This document shows, piece after piece, positions 1 to 9,327 of a stretch of 64,000 bases of DNA; positions within the stretch are counted from its first letter, which is position 1; every line of letters begins with the position of its first letter. The notes beneath the pieces are model-generated. The model was not told where the DNA came from. It saw only the letters and a list, made by a program, of their open reading frames with translations, and did no database searches. This stretch comes from an uncultured bacterium. Lineage in GTDB: Bacteria; Verrucomicrobiota; Lentisphaeria; Victivallales; UBA1829. A program made the translations under genes and the position numbers. The DNA lies in contig URKJ01000006.1 in assembly GCA_900548385.1 (NCBI GenBank), positions 62,001-126,000 of the forward strand. The letters are read 5' to 3'.

Positions 1-263
1 GCCGAGCTTACACCGTGAAACGAGGAGTCCGGATGATACGGCGGAACAAGGTTCGCCACGTTCCGGATCACAAAAATCTCGCCGGGCGCACTCCGCGTGA
101 TAAGCGCGGGATCCACACGCGAATCACAACAGGCGATCACCAGAGTTGACGGCATTTGCCCATGCCGCAGCTGCTCGTAAAGTTCGGTTTCATCGCAAAA
201 ATATTCTTTGCGGAAGTGACGGAATCCATGAATCATTTTCTGTATGGCGTCATCCATCGTCAT
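1..263 (-). CDS. beta-class carbonic anhydrase (3' end cut off by window edge)
   Basis: The first 87 codons are visible. They read MTMDDAIQKMIHGFRHF and then the CDSRVDP motif of beta-carbonic anhydrases, in which Cys and Asp bind and position the catalytic zinc; this is followed by an FVIRNVAN-type segment, also typical. The enzyme interconverts CO2 and bicarbonate in the cytoplasm. The start is taken at the ATG whose first bases overlap the TGA stop of the gene upstream (ATGA overlap), which implies translational coupling; a second in-frame ATG lies two codons later. The second zinc Cys/His region would lie beyond the left edge and cannot be checked. Confidence 0.88.
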   Translation of the reverse strand, partial: MTMDDAIQKMIHGFRHFRKEYFCDETELYEQLRHGQMPSTLVIACCDSRVDPALITRSAPGEIFVIRNVANLVPPYHPDSSFHGVSS

Positions 264-583
264 TCTCCGTAAGTTAAGCCGAGATCCGGCGTATAGAAGC
301 GTTCCGGTTCGGCAAGGTCTTCGCCATCCCCGTCGGTAAAGCGGACCTCGCGCAGATGGGTCCGTATTTCCGGCTGATGATACTTTTCTTCCGCAGACGG
401 GGTGTTCAGTGTCACATAAGCCGTGCTCATGGTCCGGGAAGAGGAGGTCACGCCGAGACGCCGCATCGTCACAAGCAGACTCCGCTGCTGGCGGTTCAAG
501 CCGTCGCGCACATCCGGCAGGGAATCCAGCAGACGCCGGTAGGCTTCCGGATCGTTCCGCCGGAGCTCCTCAAATTCATCCAT
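260..583 (-). CDS. hypothetical protein, 107 aa
   Basis: A small acidic, Arg- and Glu-rich soluble protein with no signal peptide or membrane segment. The N-terminal half (MDEFEELRRNDPEAYRRLLD...) should be helical; I do not recognise a family. A good ribosome site (AAGGAAAGG) precedes the ATG. Its stop codon overlaps the start of the carbonic anhydrase gene by ATGA, so both are probably made from one transcript and the protein may be an accessory of that enzyme, but this is only context. Confidence 0.7.
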   Translation of the reverse strand: MDEFEELRRNDPEAYRRLLDSLPDVRDGLNRQQRSLLVTMRRLGVTSSSRTMSTAYVTLNTPSAEEKYHQPEIRTHLREVRFTDGDGEDLAEPERFYTPDLGLTYGE

Positions 584-656
584 CGGTCACACCTTTCCTT
601 GAATCATTGACTTTGGAAAAATACTTTCTTTTTTTGAAAAATCAACCGGGGAAACC

Positions 657-685
657 TTGTTTATTGCAGAAAAGAATTATATATT
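657..685 (+). promoter_or_regulatory. sigma-70-type promoter for the purine permease
   Basis: TTGTTT, a 17-base spacer and TATATT, ending about 40 bases before the permease ATG. The short leader leaves no room for a purine riboswitch. Confidence 0.5.
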
Positions 686-724
686 ATTCCTCAATCAGCA
701 ACATAAAACGATGGGAAAATCAAC

Positions 725-2086
725 ATGCAGGATAAATTGGACCGTTTTTTTCACATTTCCGAACAAGGGAGCCGTATCCGTACCGAGCTCCTCGCCGGAG
801 CTTCCACCTTTGCCGCGATGGCGTATATCATTTGCGTGCAGCCGGCTCTGCTGTCGGGCCAGTTGACAGGCACGGAAACCGGAATGCCGTTCGCTGCGCT
901 CGTCACAACGACCTGTCTGGCATCCGCCGCAGGCTGCTTCCTGATGGGACTGATCGCCAATTATCCGCTCGGACTCGCACCGGGCATGGGCGAAAATTTT
1001 TTCATGCTGTTCGGCGTAATGGGCGCCTGCGCCGCCGCGACGGGGGCGAAACCCGGCGATCCGGTCATCTGGCAGACTGCCCTCGCGATCATGCTGGCAG
1101 CCGGAGTAATCTTCCTTGCGATCTCGTTCACCCCGCTCCGGAAAAAATGTGTTGATGCACTGAGCCCCTCCCTGAAAGCGGGAATCGTTGCCGGTCTCGG
1201 TCTTTTCATCGCCTACCTCGGACTCCGCAACAGCGGAATCGTCGGCATCGTGCAGGGAAATCCTGCTCTGACCGTCTCCTGCCGGGAACCGGCTCCGCTG
1301 ATTTTCCTTACCGGACTCGTCCTGATCTGCGCCCTGATGTACCGGAAAGTACAGGGGGCGATCCTGTACGGCATTTTCGCTTCCGCCATCATCGCCTTTT
1401 TCTGCGGAAAACTGCATCTGACGGGAGTCGTCGGGCTTCCCGCAAATCCGCTTCCGCTGATCGCCAAAACCGATTTTTCCACGCTGTTCCGTCATCTGTT
1501 TGAATTCCTGCCGCTGATCTTCATCTGTTTTTTCATGGATCTGTTCGACACCATGGGAACCGTGATCGGCGTAGCGGACCGGGCGGGACTCATGAAAAAC
1601 GGAAAGATCGAACGAATCGAACGCGTCTTCGCCGCGGATGCAACGGCAACTGTCACCGGCGCACTGCTCGGTCACAGCACCGTCACCTCCTTCGTGGAAA
1701 GCTCGGCGGGAACGGAAGCGGGCGGAAAAACCGGGTTGACTGCCATCACAGTCGGGCTCCTCTTTCTGCTGTCGCTGGTCTTCACCCCGCTGATCATGGC
1801 TCTGGCCTCTTGCCCTCCGGTCACGTCCTCGGCGCTCGTAATCGTCGGAGCCATGATGATGCAGGCGGTAAGAGAGGTGAAATGGGACGACTTTTCCGAA
1901 GCGGTCCCGGCGTTTCTGATCATCGGCGGAATCTCGTTTACCAACAGCATCATCGGCGGTCTTTCCCTGGGACTGATCGCCAGTCCGGTCGTCAAACTCT
2001 GCTCCGGAAAAGGCAAGGAAACCGGGTGGTTCTCCTGGATGACCGCGTTTTTCCTTACGGTCTATCTGATTCTGCTGAACCGGTGA
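725..2086 (+). CDS. NCS2-family guanine/hypoxanthine-type purine permease
   Basis: A 453-residue polytopic membrane protein importing nucleobases, probably by proton symport. The segment NYPLGLAPGMGENFF (about residues 79-93) is the family's first signature, and DTMGTVIGVADRAG is the second; between them and to the C-terminus run roughly 12 hydrophobic helices. The length matches AzgA/PbuG-type transporters. The substrate (hypoxanthine/guanine or adenine) is inferred from the AzgA-like subgroup and not proven. It stands alone with its own promoter. Its last 32 bases overlap the end of the convergent TolC gene. Confidence 0.88.
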   Translation: MQDKLDRFFHISEQGSRIRTELLAGASTFAAMAYIICVQPALLSGQLTGTETGMPFAALVTTTCLASAAGCFLMGLIANYPLGLAPGMGENFFMLFGVMGACAAATGAKPGDPVIWQTALAIMLAAGVIFLAISFTPLRKKCVDALSPSLKAGIVAGLGLFIAYLGLRNSGIVGIVQGNPALTVSCREPAPLIFLTGLVLICALMYRKVQGAILYGIFASAIIAFFCGKLHLTGVVGLPANPLPLIAKTDFSTLFRHLFEFLPLIFICFFMDLFDTMGTVIGVADRAGLMKNGKIERIERVFAADATATVTGALLGHSTVTSFVESSAGTEAGGKTGLTAITVGLLFLLSLVFTPLIMALASCPPVTSSALVIVGAMMMQAVREVKWDDFSEAVPAFLIIGGISFTNSIIGGLSLGLIASPVVKLCSGKGKETGWFSWMTAFFLTVYLILLNR

Positions 2087-3611
2087 CATCGTTCTCCGTC
2101 ACATACGGATATTGACGGTCCAGACGTTTCAGCAGATTTTCAAGCGTGTTTTTCCACAGGGGCACCGGAAGAGGGCGCGACGACTCTTCTTCCAGCGGCA
2201 TATTGACTGCGGCATTCAGCTGCGCCAGAGCTTTGTTGAGTTCCACGATCGCAATCGCGACCTTCCCCTCCGCCCCGACCAGATCACTCTGAGCGCCGTT
2301 CAGACGGGTTATCGTCTCGCGCCCACCCCAGTACTCGACCGTCACCAGCTGCCGCTGTTCATACGCCCATTTGACGATCTCCGAATAGAGCTGAACCTGT
2401 TCAAATGCGTTGCGGTAATTCGCATAGGCGCTCTGCACCTCATTGACACAGGCAAGAAATGCCGCCTCGACCTTGAAACGCGCTTCCCGCTCCAGAGACT
2501 CGCGCTCCCGGAGCAGATTGAACGTCGCAAAACCGTTGAACAGATTCCAGTCCGCCCGGACGCCGTAGTGGACCGTTCCGCTGTTGTAAGCGGAATGCTT
2601 ATGATCCGTTCCGCCGTAATGAAGTTCATTCGTTCCGATCCCCGCCCCGGCGAACGCAACGATCACGGGAAGAAATCCCGAAAACGCCTGATACCGTCTG
2701 TAACGCGCAATATCCAGCTGATAACGGAACGCTTTGAGATCCGGACGGTTTGCAAGCGCGGTATTGATGTAAAATCCAAGCTCCGCCGGAAGACGGCTGC
2801 TGTCCAGCTCCAGAGGGGAAAGACGCGGTTTTTCCTCCGGTTCCAGCGATGAAAACCCCATCAGGGCAGTCAATGCAAACCGGGAAACATCCGCCCGGTA
2901 CTGTGCGTTCAGCATATTGCTTTTGGCGGCATTGGCAAGAATTTTGAAGTTCAGAACAGCGGCACGGGAAACGAGCCCGAACCGGAACCGGCTTTCCGCC
3001 TGTGCCAGACTGGACTGCTGAAATTCCAGATTCGCCTTTGCGATCCGCGCCTCCTCTTCCGCAAGCAGAATGTCATAATAGGCATACGCCACTCCGCGCA
3101 GAAGCAGACGGCGCATATTGTCGTCGGAAGCCGCCTGACGGTCATAATCCCGGATCGCCGCACCGACGCCGAATTCGCGGGCGAGGCCGTCGAACAGCAG
3201 CAGCGACGCATTCAGACTGTTCTGCGTCATCAGATTGCGTTCGCGAAGCTCAATTCCGACCGGAGGATTCACGCGTCCCCGGTTCTGCTCAAACAGCTGC
3301 CCGAACGACGATGTCCCGTCAAGACGCGGCAGATAAGCGCTCAGCGCCTGATAATACCGGAACCGTGCCGCATTCACGGCGTGCCATGCGGAAATATAGT
3401 CCGGATTGTTGGCAAGCGCGAACCGCTGGGCGGCTTGGAGAGTCAGTTCGCCGCCATTTTTCTCCGGATGCCACGGCAGACGCGGCGGAAACGCTTTCCG
3501 GTACTCTTCAAGACTCCGGAACTCTTCCGGAGGTGCAAGCGAACACCCGCCCGCAAACACGAGCACGGCAAATCCGCAGACGGCTTTTCCGATTCTGTTC
3601 CGGTATTTCAT
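2055..3611 (-). CDS. TolC-family outer membrane efflux lipoprotein
   Basis: A 518-residue outer membrane factor. The N-terminus is a lipoprotein signal with lipobox FAGGC (Cys about residue 23), so the mature protein is lipid-anchored as in OprM/NodT-type factors. Long helical repeats rich in Ala, Leu, Arg and Gln (for example ALANRPDLKAFRYQLDIA) are the tunnel helices, occurring in two halves as in TolC. It follows the HlyD adaptor gene by 13 bases and would complete a tripartite exporter. The 3' end overlaps the convergent permease gene. Confidence 0.88.
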   Translation of the reverse strand: MKYRNRIGKAVCGFAVLVFAGGCSLAPPEEFRSLEEYRKAFPPRLPWHPEKNGGELTLQAAQRFALANNPDYISAWHAVNAARFRYYQALSAYLPRLDGTSSFGQLFEQNRGRVNPPVGIELRERNLMTQNSLNASLLLFDGLAREFGVGAAIRDYDRQAASDDNMRRLLLRGVAYAYYDILLAEEEARIAKANLEFQQSSLAQAESRFRFGLVSRAAVLNFKILANAAKSNMLNAQYRADVSRFALTALMGFSSLEPEEKPRLSPLELDSSRLPAELGFYINTALANRPDLKAFRYQLDIARYRRYQAFSGFLPVIVAFAGAGIGTNELHYGGTDHKHSAYNSGTVHYGVRADWNLFNGFATFNLLRERESLEREARFKVEAAFLACVNEVQSAYANYRNAFEQVQLYSEIVKWAYEQRQLVTVEYWGGRETITRLNGAQSDLVGAEGKVAIAIVELNKALAQLNAAVNMPLEEESSRPLPVPLWKNTLENLLKRLDRQYPYVTENDVTGSAESDRP

Positions 3612-3624
3612 ACGTCACCTCCTG

Positions 3625-4665
3625 TCAGTCCCACAGGAACAGCTGCCAGAAGAACTGCCGGATCGGACGCGCCGGTGTATTGATGGAAACATACGCGCTT
3701 CCGCCTGGAGTCAGCAGAAGTCCCGCCGGCGGATCGACAATGCGGATCTGCACGGGAAAACGCTGGGGAAGAAGAAACCATTCGTTTTCTTTCTCAACGA
3801 CGGGAAGCCCCGTTTCCGGAGCGGTTTTCCGCCGTTCCGCGCTCCAGCCGGTCTCTTCCACGACGCCTTTCAGTTCGACACCCGGATACTGCCACAGCCA
3901 GATGCGCGCGGTCTGTCCCTTGCGGATCCCGGAAAGCTCGCTTTCCTTGAAATTCGCCTGCACCCACCACGTTTCCGTATCAATGAACCCGAACAGCACA
4001 TCGCCGGCATGGTAATAGCCGCCCGGCGAAACGGACATATTCGTCACATAGCCGTCACTCAGCGCCCGGACCACGGTCAGCCCGCGGTTGATCTTCGCCA
4101 GTTCCAGCCGCGCTTCAAGCTGTTTGATGAGAGCGGCGGTCATCTCGCCGTCGTGTTTCAGGGCTTTCACCGAAAAAAGGGCGCCCTCCAGCTGCGCTTC
4201 CAGAGCCTGTTTCGAGCGCAGGCGCTCTTCCGTATACGCCTGGGAGACTGCGGCGGAATTGTACATATAATTCGCCGTGTCGGAAAGATAGGTCTCGTTT
4301 TTCAGCATTGCCTGCAGACGGCGGACTTCCGCTTCCGCAGCTCCGGTACGCGCCCCGATCCCCCGCAGAGCCGCACGCTTCGCTTCGATCTCATGTTCCA
4401 GTTCCGTGACTTTCAGTTGATATGGCGGCTGGAACGTGGTGAACAGCGGATCCCCTTTCTTCACGAACTGATTGTTACGGACCCGGATATCCGTCACATA
4501 GCCCTCCATGATCGCGGAAACCGGACGCGTATTCGCCGTCACGAACGCATTCTGCGTGAACGGCTCCCAGTGCCGGTAAAGATAATAAAACAATGCGGCG
4601 AGCAGGATCGCAAAAGTGGCAATCATCAGCAGATACCGGCGAATCCAGTTGAAAAACGGTTTCAT
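3625..4665 (-). CDS. HlyD/EmrA-family periplasmic adaptor of an efflux pump
   Basis: 346 residues: one N-terminal membrane anchor (about residues 8-27, YLLMIATFAILLAALFYYLY), a biotinyl-lipoyl-like segment, a coiled-coil hairpin (about 75-175, rich in Glu, Ala and Arg) and a C-terminal beta-barrel with the motif LTPGGSAYVSINT. It links the inner-membrane transporter to the TolC channel. Its ATG overlaps the stop of the FUSC-like gene (ATGA), so the two are translationally coupled. The pairing resembles AaeA with AaeB, which exports aromatic carboxylic acids; the substrate here is unknown. Confidence 0.87.
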   Translation of the reverse strand: MKPFFNWIRRYLLMIATFAILLAALFYYLYRHWEPFTQNAFVTANTRPVSAIMEGYVTDIRVRNNQFVKKGDPLFTTFQPPYQLKVTELEHEIEAKRAALRGIGARTGAAEAEVRRLQAMLKNETYLSDTANYMYNSAAVSQAYTEERLRSKQALEAQLEGALFSVKALKHDGEMTAALIKQLEARLELAKINRGLTVVRALSDGYVTNMSVSPGGYYHAGDVLFGFIDTETWWVQANFKESELSGIRKGQTARIWLWQYPGVELKGVVEETGWSAERRKTAPETGLPVVEKENEWFLLPQRFPVQIRIVDPPAGLLLTPGGSAYVSINTPARPIRQFFWQLFLWD

Positions 4666-5657
4666 ACAACCTCCTTTTCTCCGGACGGAGCGTCCGGTAA
4701 AAAATAACGTTCATACAAGATCAAAAGAAAAATTCCGATCACGCTTGCCAGACTCCGCGATAAAAACAACTGCATGAAATGCATCACTCTGCCATCCCCC
4801 GTTGCAATATCCGCATAAATGGAAAACGTCATCAGAAAAACGACGGTAAACGCGAAATAGCTGTGTATGTAATACAGCAGAAAGAATCCGAAGCCGCCGA
4901 TCAGCGGAATCAGATACGTCATCCGGTAATCGAAAAACGCCAGACACCCCAGATACAGATAGCAGAAGATCAGCCCCAGAGGAGTGGAAAAAATCCGCTG
5001 TTTCGCCATTGCGACGGCATCCCCGCCGGAACTGCATCCGTAGTAAACCATCGCCATGCAGAAGACGATCCAGAGTCCCTGTGGAAAATGAAACGCCCGG
5101 ATCAGCCAGATCCCGATTCCGTAAACGACAGCGATCCGCAGAGCCTGCACTTTCGTATAGGCGGGCGGCAGCTCCGCCATCCAGCGGTTCTGTTTATGGA
5201 TCACCCCGACAACCGAGGTCACCACCATGACAGCCGTCCCGGTCAAAAGGAAATCCAGAAACCGGGTCGCAGACGGGTAAAATCCAGGCGGCGCCGCAAG
5301 GCCGATTGTCCCGATCAGCAATGCTGTGGACGAAACAGCCCTGCTCCGCGACGTTCCCAGCAGAAAAAAGACATATCCGCAGACAAGAAAAAGCTGTAGA
5401 AATTTTCCGGGATGGCTGACTCCGAGCAGAAACTGGAGCATTCCCGCATGAAACAGGACTTTCACCGTGATGCACAGCCGCTCCTTCCACGATGCAATAT
5501 CATAAAGAAGCCCGGTCAGCAGAAACGCGCCGCTCACGACCATCAGATTGCTGTGCGGCAGACGAAAAAACAACCAGAAAAATGCGGCAAGACATCCCGC
5601 CGCCGTCAGCGACAAGGCATGATTGACCGACCGGATCAATTCCCGCTGTTCCGTCAT
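4662..5657 (-). CDS. FUSC-like inner membrane transporter component
   Basis: A 331-residue, very hydrophobic protein with about ten membrane segments in two halves. The second half contains the FUSC-type pattern (ALRIAVVYGIGIWLIR, then FPQGLWIVFCMAMVYYG, and a GTPLG-like turn, here FSTPLGL). It is about half the length of AaeB/YccS and lacks their large cytoplasmic domain. Position directly before an HlyD adaptor and a TolC lipoprotein argues for a role as the inner-membrane part of a small-molecule exporter. A strong GGGGGGAGGGG ribosome site precedes the ATG. Confidence 0.72.
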   Translation of the reverse strand: MTEQRELIRSVNHALSLTAAGCLAAFFWLFFRLPHSNLMVVSGAFLLTGLLYDIASWKERLCITVKVLFHAGMLQFLLGVSHPGKFLQLFLVCGYVFFLLGTSRSRAVSSTALLIGTIGLAAPPGFYPSATRFLDFLLTGTAVMVVTSVVGVIHKQNRWMAELPPAYTKVQALRIAVVYGIGIWLIRAFHFPQGLWIVFCMAMVYYGCSSGGDAVAMAKQRIFSTPLGLIFCYLYLGCLAFFDYRMTYLIPLIGGFGFFLLYYIHSYFAFTVVFLMTFSIYADIATGDGRVMHFMQLFLSRSLASVIGIFLLILYERYFLPDAPSGEKEVV

Positions 5658-5697
5658 ATTCCCCTCCCCCCGGAAGTTCTACGACCCCGTATCCGCC

Positions 5698-7020
5698 TCA
5701 GGCGGATGGAGGCGATACCCGGACTTCCACCGGTTCGTTTTTATTCGTGACCAGATACGTCGTATTCGTCGGATAAGCGAAGTTGAGATTTTCCGCAGAG
5801 AACTGTTTCAAAATCGCCATATTGAGTTCGGTCCGCCACGCCTCCTCCTGCGCGTACGACTCCGTTTTCAGCCACATAATGACCGTAATGTTCATGGAAG
5901 AATCCGCAAATTTGGAAAAAAAGATACGCGGTGAATATCCCGGACTGTCGGTCCCGTGGAAATTATCGGTGATCTCATGCAGAAGCTGAATCGCGCGCTC
6001 CATCTGTTCAGGTGTGGTGTCATACGTCATCGTCAGATCGAACATCAGTTTCAAATGATTCTTGAGGTTGATGTTGCGCACCGGTTCCGTCGTCAGCAGG
6101 CTGTTCGGAAGAGTATAGACGGACTCGTCATCCGCGATAATCTTGGAACTGCGCATCCCCACTTCGCAGACGACTCCCTCCAGACTGCCCACCTGGATAC
6201 GGTCGCCGAGTTTGAACGGACGGTCAAACAGAATCACGATCGTGCCGAAAAAATTGGAAAGCGTATCTTTTGCCGCCAGAGCCGCGCCCAGTCCGAGCAC
6301 TCCCGCGCCCGCCAGCAGAGCGGTGATATTGATCTTGAAAATGCTCTGACCGATAAACAGGATCGTCGTTGCAAACACGATGATCCGCATAATGTCGCGG
6401 AGCACTTTGACCATCAGGTCATCCAGATTGTTGTCGTCCCTCTGCGCAAGCCGCTGGAGGTGGGTATTGATCACCCCGACCATGTTCAGAGCCGCCCAGG
6501 CGGCGATCATGCTCAGTACCGTGAAGAAGAAACGCACGTCATACAGAAATACCGTTTTTTCAAACGAAACAAGGACCGGATAAAAGGCGAAGAAGAGTCC
6601 GATCACTCCCACCGCCAGAAAAAACGGGGCATTGAACGCATGGAGCAGCTCCCAGAGAACAACATTCCGACGGGCTTTTTTCAGCGCTCTCCGGATCAGG
6701 CGGCTGCAGATATATCCCGCAACGGAAAATCCGATCGAAGAAGCAAATGCAATGACCAGAGCCCGGAGCAGAACATCGCCTTGAACGGAAATCCAGTGAT
6801 TGACCACCCGTTCCTTTTCAAACAGAAACCGTTTCAGCTGATCGGGTGAAAGATCGGCAGGGTTAATCCCCGCCGGAATCCGGGAATCCAGCCAGTCGGT
6901 CCGCTTCTGTTCCATTGTTTTTTCAACAGACGCAGAATCCGTTTTCGTTTCGGTCACAGCGGATAACTGCGCACCGATGCACAGTACGGACAAAAGCAGT
7001 AAAAAAACTGTTTTTCGCAT
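5698..7020 (-). CDS. MscS-family mechanosensitive ion channel
   Basis: 440 residues with a signal peptide (MRKTVFLLLLSVLCIGAQLS) followed by four or five membrane helices and the conserved pore helix LLAGAGVLGLGAALAAKDT, then the beta domain (FKLGDRIQVGSLEGVV) and a soluble C-terminus. It gates open under membrane tension to release solutes. I start it at 7020 because a GGGGGG ribosome site sits just upstream and the signal peptide begins there; the longer open frame upstream is not protein-like. The FUSC gene starts only 40 bases downstream, so it may lead the efflux operon. Confidence 0.88.
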   Translation of the reverse strand: MRKTVFLLLLSVLCIGAQLSAVTETKTDSASVEKTMEQKRTDWLDSRIPAGINPADLSPDQLKRFLFEKERVVNHWISVQGDVLLRALVIAFASSIGFSVAGYICSRLIRRALKKARRNVVLWELLHAFNAPFFLAVGVIGLFFAFYPVLVSFEKTVFLYDVRFFFTVLSMIAAWAALNMVGVINTHLQRLAQRDDNNLDDLMVKVLRDIMRIIVFATTILFIGQSIFKINITALLAGAGVLGLGAALAAKDTLSNFFGTIVILFDRPFKLGDRIQVGSLEGVVCEVGMRSSKIIADDESVYTLPNSLLTTEPVRNINLKNHLKLMFDLTMTYDTTPEQMERAIQLLHEITDNFHGTDSPGYSPRIFFSKFADSSMNITVIMWLKTESYAQEEAWRTELNMAILKQFSAENLNFAYPTNTTYLVTNKNEPVEVRVSPPSA

Positions 7021-7167
7021 GATAATTCCCCCCGGAGTCATGTTGATATGATGATTTTCAATATACATGGGCAAAAAGAAATTGCAAGCGTTTTTTATTT
7101 TTTTACTGTTTTTTATCAAACCGCCCGATCCGGGATTGTCACAGATATGCGCCACATTGACACACCT

Positions 7168-7182
7168 TGACATACGCTGTCA
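7168..7182. promoter_or_regulatory. perfect palindrome upstream of dnaK, possible activator site
   Basis: TGACA-TACGC-TGTCA, a perfect 5+5 dyad. Further TGTCA/TGACA half sites occur at 7137-7141 and 7158-7162. The cluster lies roughly 110-150 bases before the predicted dnaK start site, the usual place for sites bound by sigma-54 activators. No CIRCE element is present. Confidence 0.4.
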
Positions 7183-7261
7183 CACAGGAACGCACAGTGA
7201 CGCACAACCTTAGAATCTGCTTTTTCCGGAAATTTGAGCGTAAAAACATTTTTTTCAAAAG

Positions 7262-7278
7262 TTGGCATCAGTATTGCT
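7262..7278 (+). promoter_or_regulatory. candidate sigma-54 (-24/-12) promoter for dnaK
   Basis: TTGGCATCAGTATTGCT matches the sigma-54 consensus TGGCAC-N5-TTGC with the exact GG-to-GC spacing; only the two bases after TGGCA differ from consensus. The predicted start site is near 7289, 41 bases before the dnaK ATG. No convincing -35/-10 pair was seen in the same stretch. The gap 7021-7329 otherwise holds only the MscS leader on the other strand. Confidence 0.5.
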
Positions 7279-7329
7279 AGAAACCATGGCAAGTAATCGG
7301 AAACAAAAAACAAGAAAGGGCTTGTTATT

Positions 7330-9237
7330 ATGGGAAAAATTCTTGGTATCGACTTGGGAACGACCAACAGCTGTATGGCTGTAATGGATCAGGGTAAATT
7401 TAAAATCATCCCGAATGCGGAAGGCGCCAACACGACTCCTTCGATCGTCGCATTCACAAAAACCGGGGAACGTCTTGTCGGTCAGACCGCAAAACGTCAG
7501 GCTGTGACCAACCCCAAAAATACGATCTTCTCCGTCAAACGCTTCATGGGACGCAAGTACAATGAAGTGCGCGACGAATCCAGCCGCGTGCCGTATGAAC
7601 TGGCTGAAGCTAAAAACGGCGACGTCGCAATCGTTGCCGGTGGAAAAACCTACTCCCCGCCGGAAATCTCCGCGATGATCCTTCAGAAACTCAAAGCCGA
7701 TGCGGAAGCGTTTCTCGGCGAAAAAATCACCGAAGCGGTTATCACGGTTCCCGCTTACTTCAACGACAGCCAGCGTCAGGCAACCAAAGATGCCGGGCGG
7801 ATCGCCGGTCTTGACGTCAAGCGTATCGTCAACGAACCGACTGCGGCGGCTCTCGCCTACGGGCTTGACAAGAACAATGCGGAAGAGACCATCGCGGTTT
7901 ACGACCTCGGCGGCGGAACATTCGATATCTCCATTCTTGAGATCGGCGACGGCGTGTTCGAAGTGAAAGCCACCAACGGCGACACTCACCTCGGCGGCGA
8001 CGATTTCGACGCGGCGGTTGTCAACTGGCTCGCGGACACATTCAAGAAAGAAAACGGCGTCGATCTCCGCAACGATCCGCAGGCGCTCCAGCGTCTGAAA
8101 GAAGCGGCGGAAAAGGCGAAATGCGAACTTTCCTCCAGCATGAGCACGGAAATCAATCTGCCGTTCATCACAATGAACCAGAGCGGTCCGCTCCACATGC
8201 AGATCACGCTGACCCGCGCACAGCTCGAAAAACTTTGCGACGATCTTCTCCAGCGCACCGTTGCCCCCTGCGAAACCTGCGTAAGGGACTCCGGCGTCTC
8301 GAAAGACAAGATCAACGAAGTCATCCTCGTCGGCGGCATGACAAGAATGCCGAAGGCCCAGGAAACGGCCAAAGCCATTTTCGGCAAAGAGCCGCATAAA
8401 GGCGTGAACCCGGACGAAGTCGTTGCGGCAGGCGCAGCCATTCAGGGCGGCGTGCTCGGCGGCGAAGTCAACGACGTGGTTCTGCTCGACGTCACCCCGC
8501 TGTCTCTCGGTATCGAAACCCTCGGCGGCGTCACGACGAAGCTCATTGACCGGAACACCACCATTCCGACCAAAAAGAGCGAGGTCTTCTCGACTGCGGC
8601 AGACAATCAGCCGTCCGTTGACATCCACGTTCTTCAGGGCGAGCGCAACATGGCGGCGGACAACAAGTCCATCGGCAGATTCCGCCTCGACGGCATCGCT
8701 CCCGCTCCGCGCGGCGTTCCGCAGATCGAAGTGACATTCGACATCGACGCCAACGGTATCCTGAGCGTTACCGCAAAGGACCTCGGAACCGGCAAAGAGC
8801 AGAAGATCACCATCACCGCCAGCAGCGGACTCTCCGAAGAGGAGATTCAGAAGATGGTCAATGACGCGAAAGCCCACGAAAACGAGGACAAGGCTGCCAA
8901 AGAGAAGATCGAAGTCAAGAACAAAGCCGACTCCATGGTCTATCAGACGGAAAAACAGCTGAAAGACCTTGGCGACAAGCTCTCTCCCGAAGCGAAGAAC
9001 TCGGTTCAGGAGTCCATCGACAAACTCAAAAAAGACATTGAGCGCAACGACACCGAAGCCATGAAGGCGACGATGAAAGAACTCGAAGAACGCCTGATGA
9101 AATTCGGCGAGGAAATCTACAAACAGCAGCAGGCTCAGGGTGCGCAGGGCGCTCCGAATGCCGGAGCTGCCGACGCCGGAGCCCAGAAGAACGACGACGG
9201 CGTAGTCGATGCGGAAATCGTTGACGACGATAAATAA
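7330..9237 (+). CDS. dnaK: molecular chaperone DnaK (Hsp70)
   Basis: 635 residues, full length. The N-terminal ATPase domain starts GIDLGTTNSCMAVMD, contains the phosphate-2 motif VYDLGGGTFDISILE and the adenosine motif EVILVGGMTRMP; the substrate-binding domain and helical lid follow, with a Gln/Gly/Ala-rich tail ending in VDAEIVDDDK, the usual acidic DnaK end. It folds and protects cytoplasmic proteins together with DnaJ and GrpE, neither of which is in this window. It is followed within 100 bases by groES, an unusual grouping of both chaperone systems in one block. Confidence 0.98.
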   Translation: MGKILGIDLGTTNSCMAVMDQGKFKIIPNAEGANTTPSIVAFTKTGERLVGQTAKRQAVTNPKNTIFSVKRFMGRKYNEVRDESSRVPYELAEAKNGDVAIVAGGKTYSPPEISAMILQKLKADAEAFLGEKITEAVITVPAYFNDSQRQATKDAGRIAGLDVKRIVNEPTAAALAYGLDKNNAEETIAVYDLGGGTFDISILEIGDGVFEVKATNGDTHLGGDDFDAAVVNWLADTFKKENGVDLRNDPQALQRLKEAAEKAKCELSSSMSTEINLPFITMNQSGPLHMQITLTRAQLEKLCDDLLQRTVAPCETCVRDSGVSKDKINEVILVGGMTRMPKAQETAKAIFGKEPHKGVNPDEVVAAGAAIQGGVLGGEVNDVVLLDVTPLSLGIETLGGVTTKLIDRNTTIPTKKSEVFSTAADNQPSVDIHVLQGERNMAADNKSIGRFRLDGIAPAPRGVPQIEVTFDIDANGILSVTAKDLGTGKEQKITITASSGLSEEEIQKMVNDAKAHENEDKAAKEKIEVKNKADSMVYQTEKQLKDLGDKLSPEAKNSVQESIDKLKKDIERNDTEAMKATMKELEERLMKFGEEIYKQQQAQGAQGAPNAGAADAGAQKNDDGVVDAEIVDDDK

Positions 9238-9243
9238 GCAATC

Positions 9244-9272
9244 CGCCGCCCGGAACACAACTCCGGGCGGCG
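9244..9272 (+). terminator. strong hairpin between dnaK and groES
   Basis: An 11-base perfect stem (CGCCGCCCGGA with TCCGGGCGGCG) and a 7-base loop, 7 bases after the dnaK stop. It lacks a run of T, so it may be a partial terminator or an RNA-stabilising end rather than a full stop. Confidence 0.5.
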
Positions 9273-9327
9273 TTCCCGTTACACAACAAAAAACCCTGAA
9301 ACATAACCAAATAAAAGGAGTTTTTGA

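Noticed and set aside
584..724. Purine riboswitch before the purine permease
   Set aside because: The promoter lies only about 40 bases before the ATG, leaving no space for an aptamer.
7021..7329. CIRCE or sigma-32 site before dnaK
   Set aside because: No TTAGCACTC/GAGTGCTAA pair and no CTTGAAA-type -35 with a matching -10.
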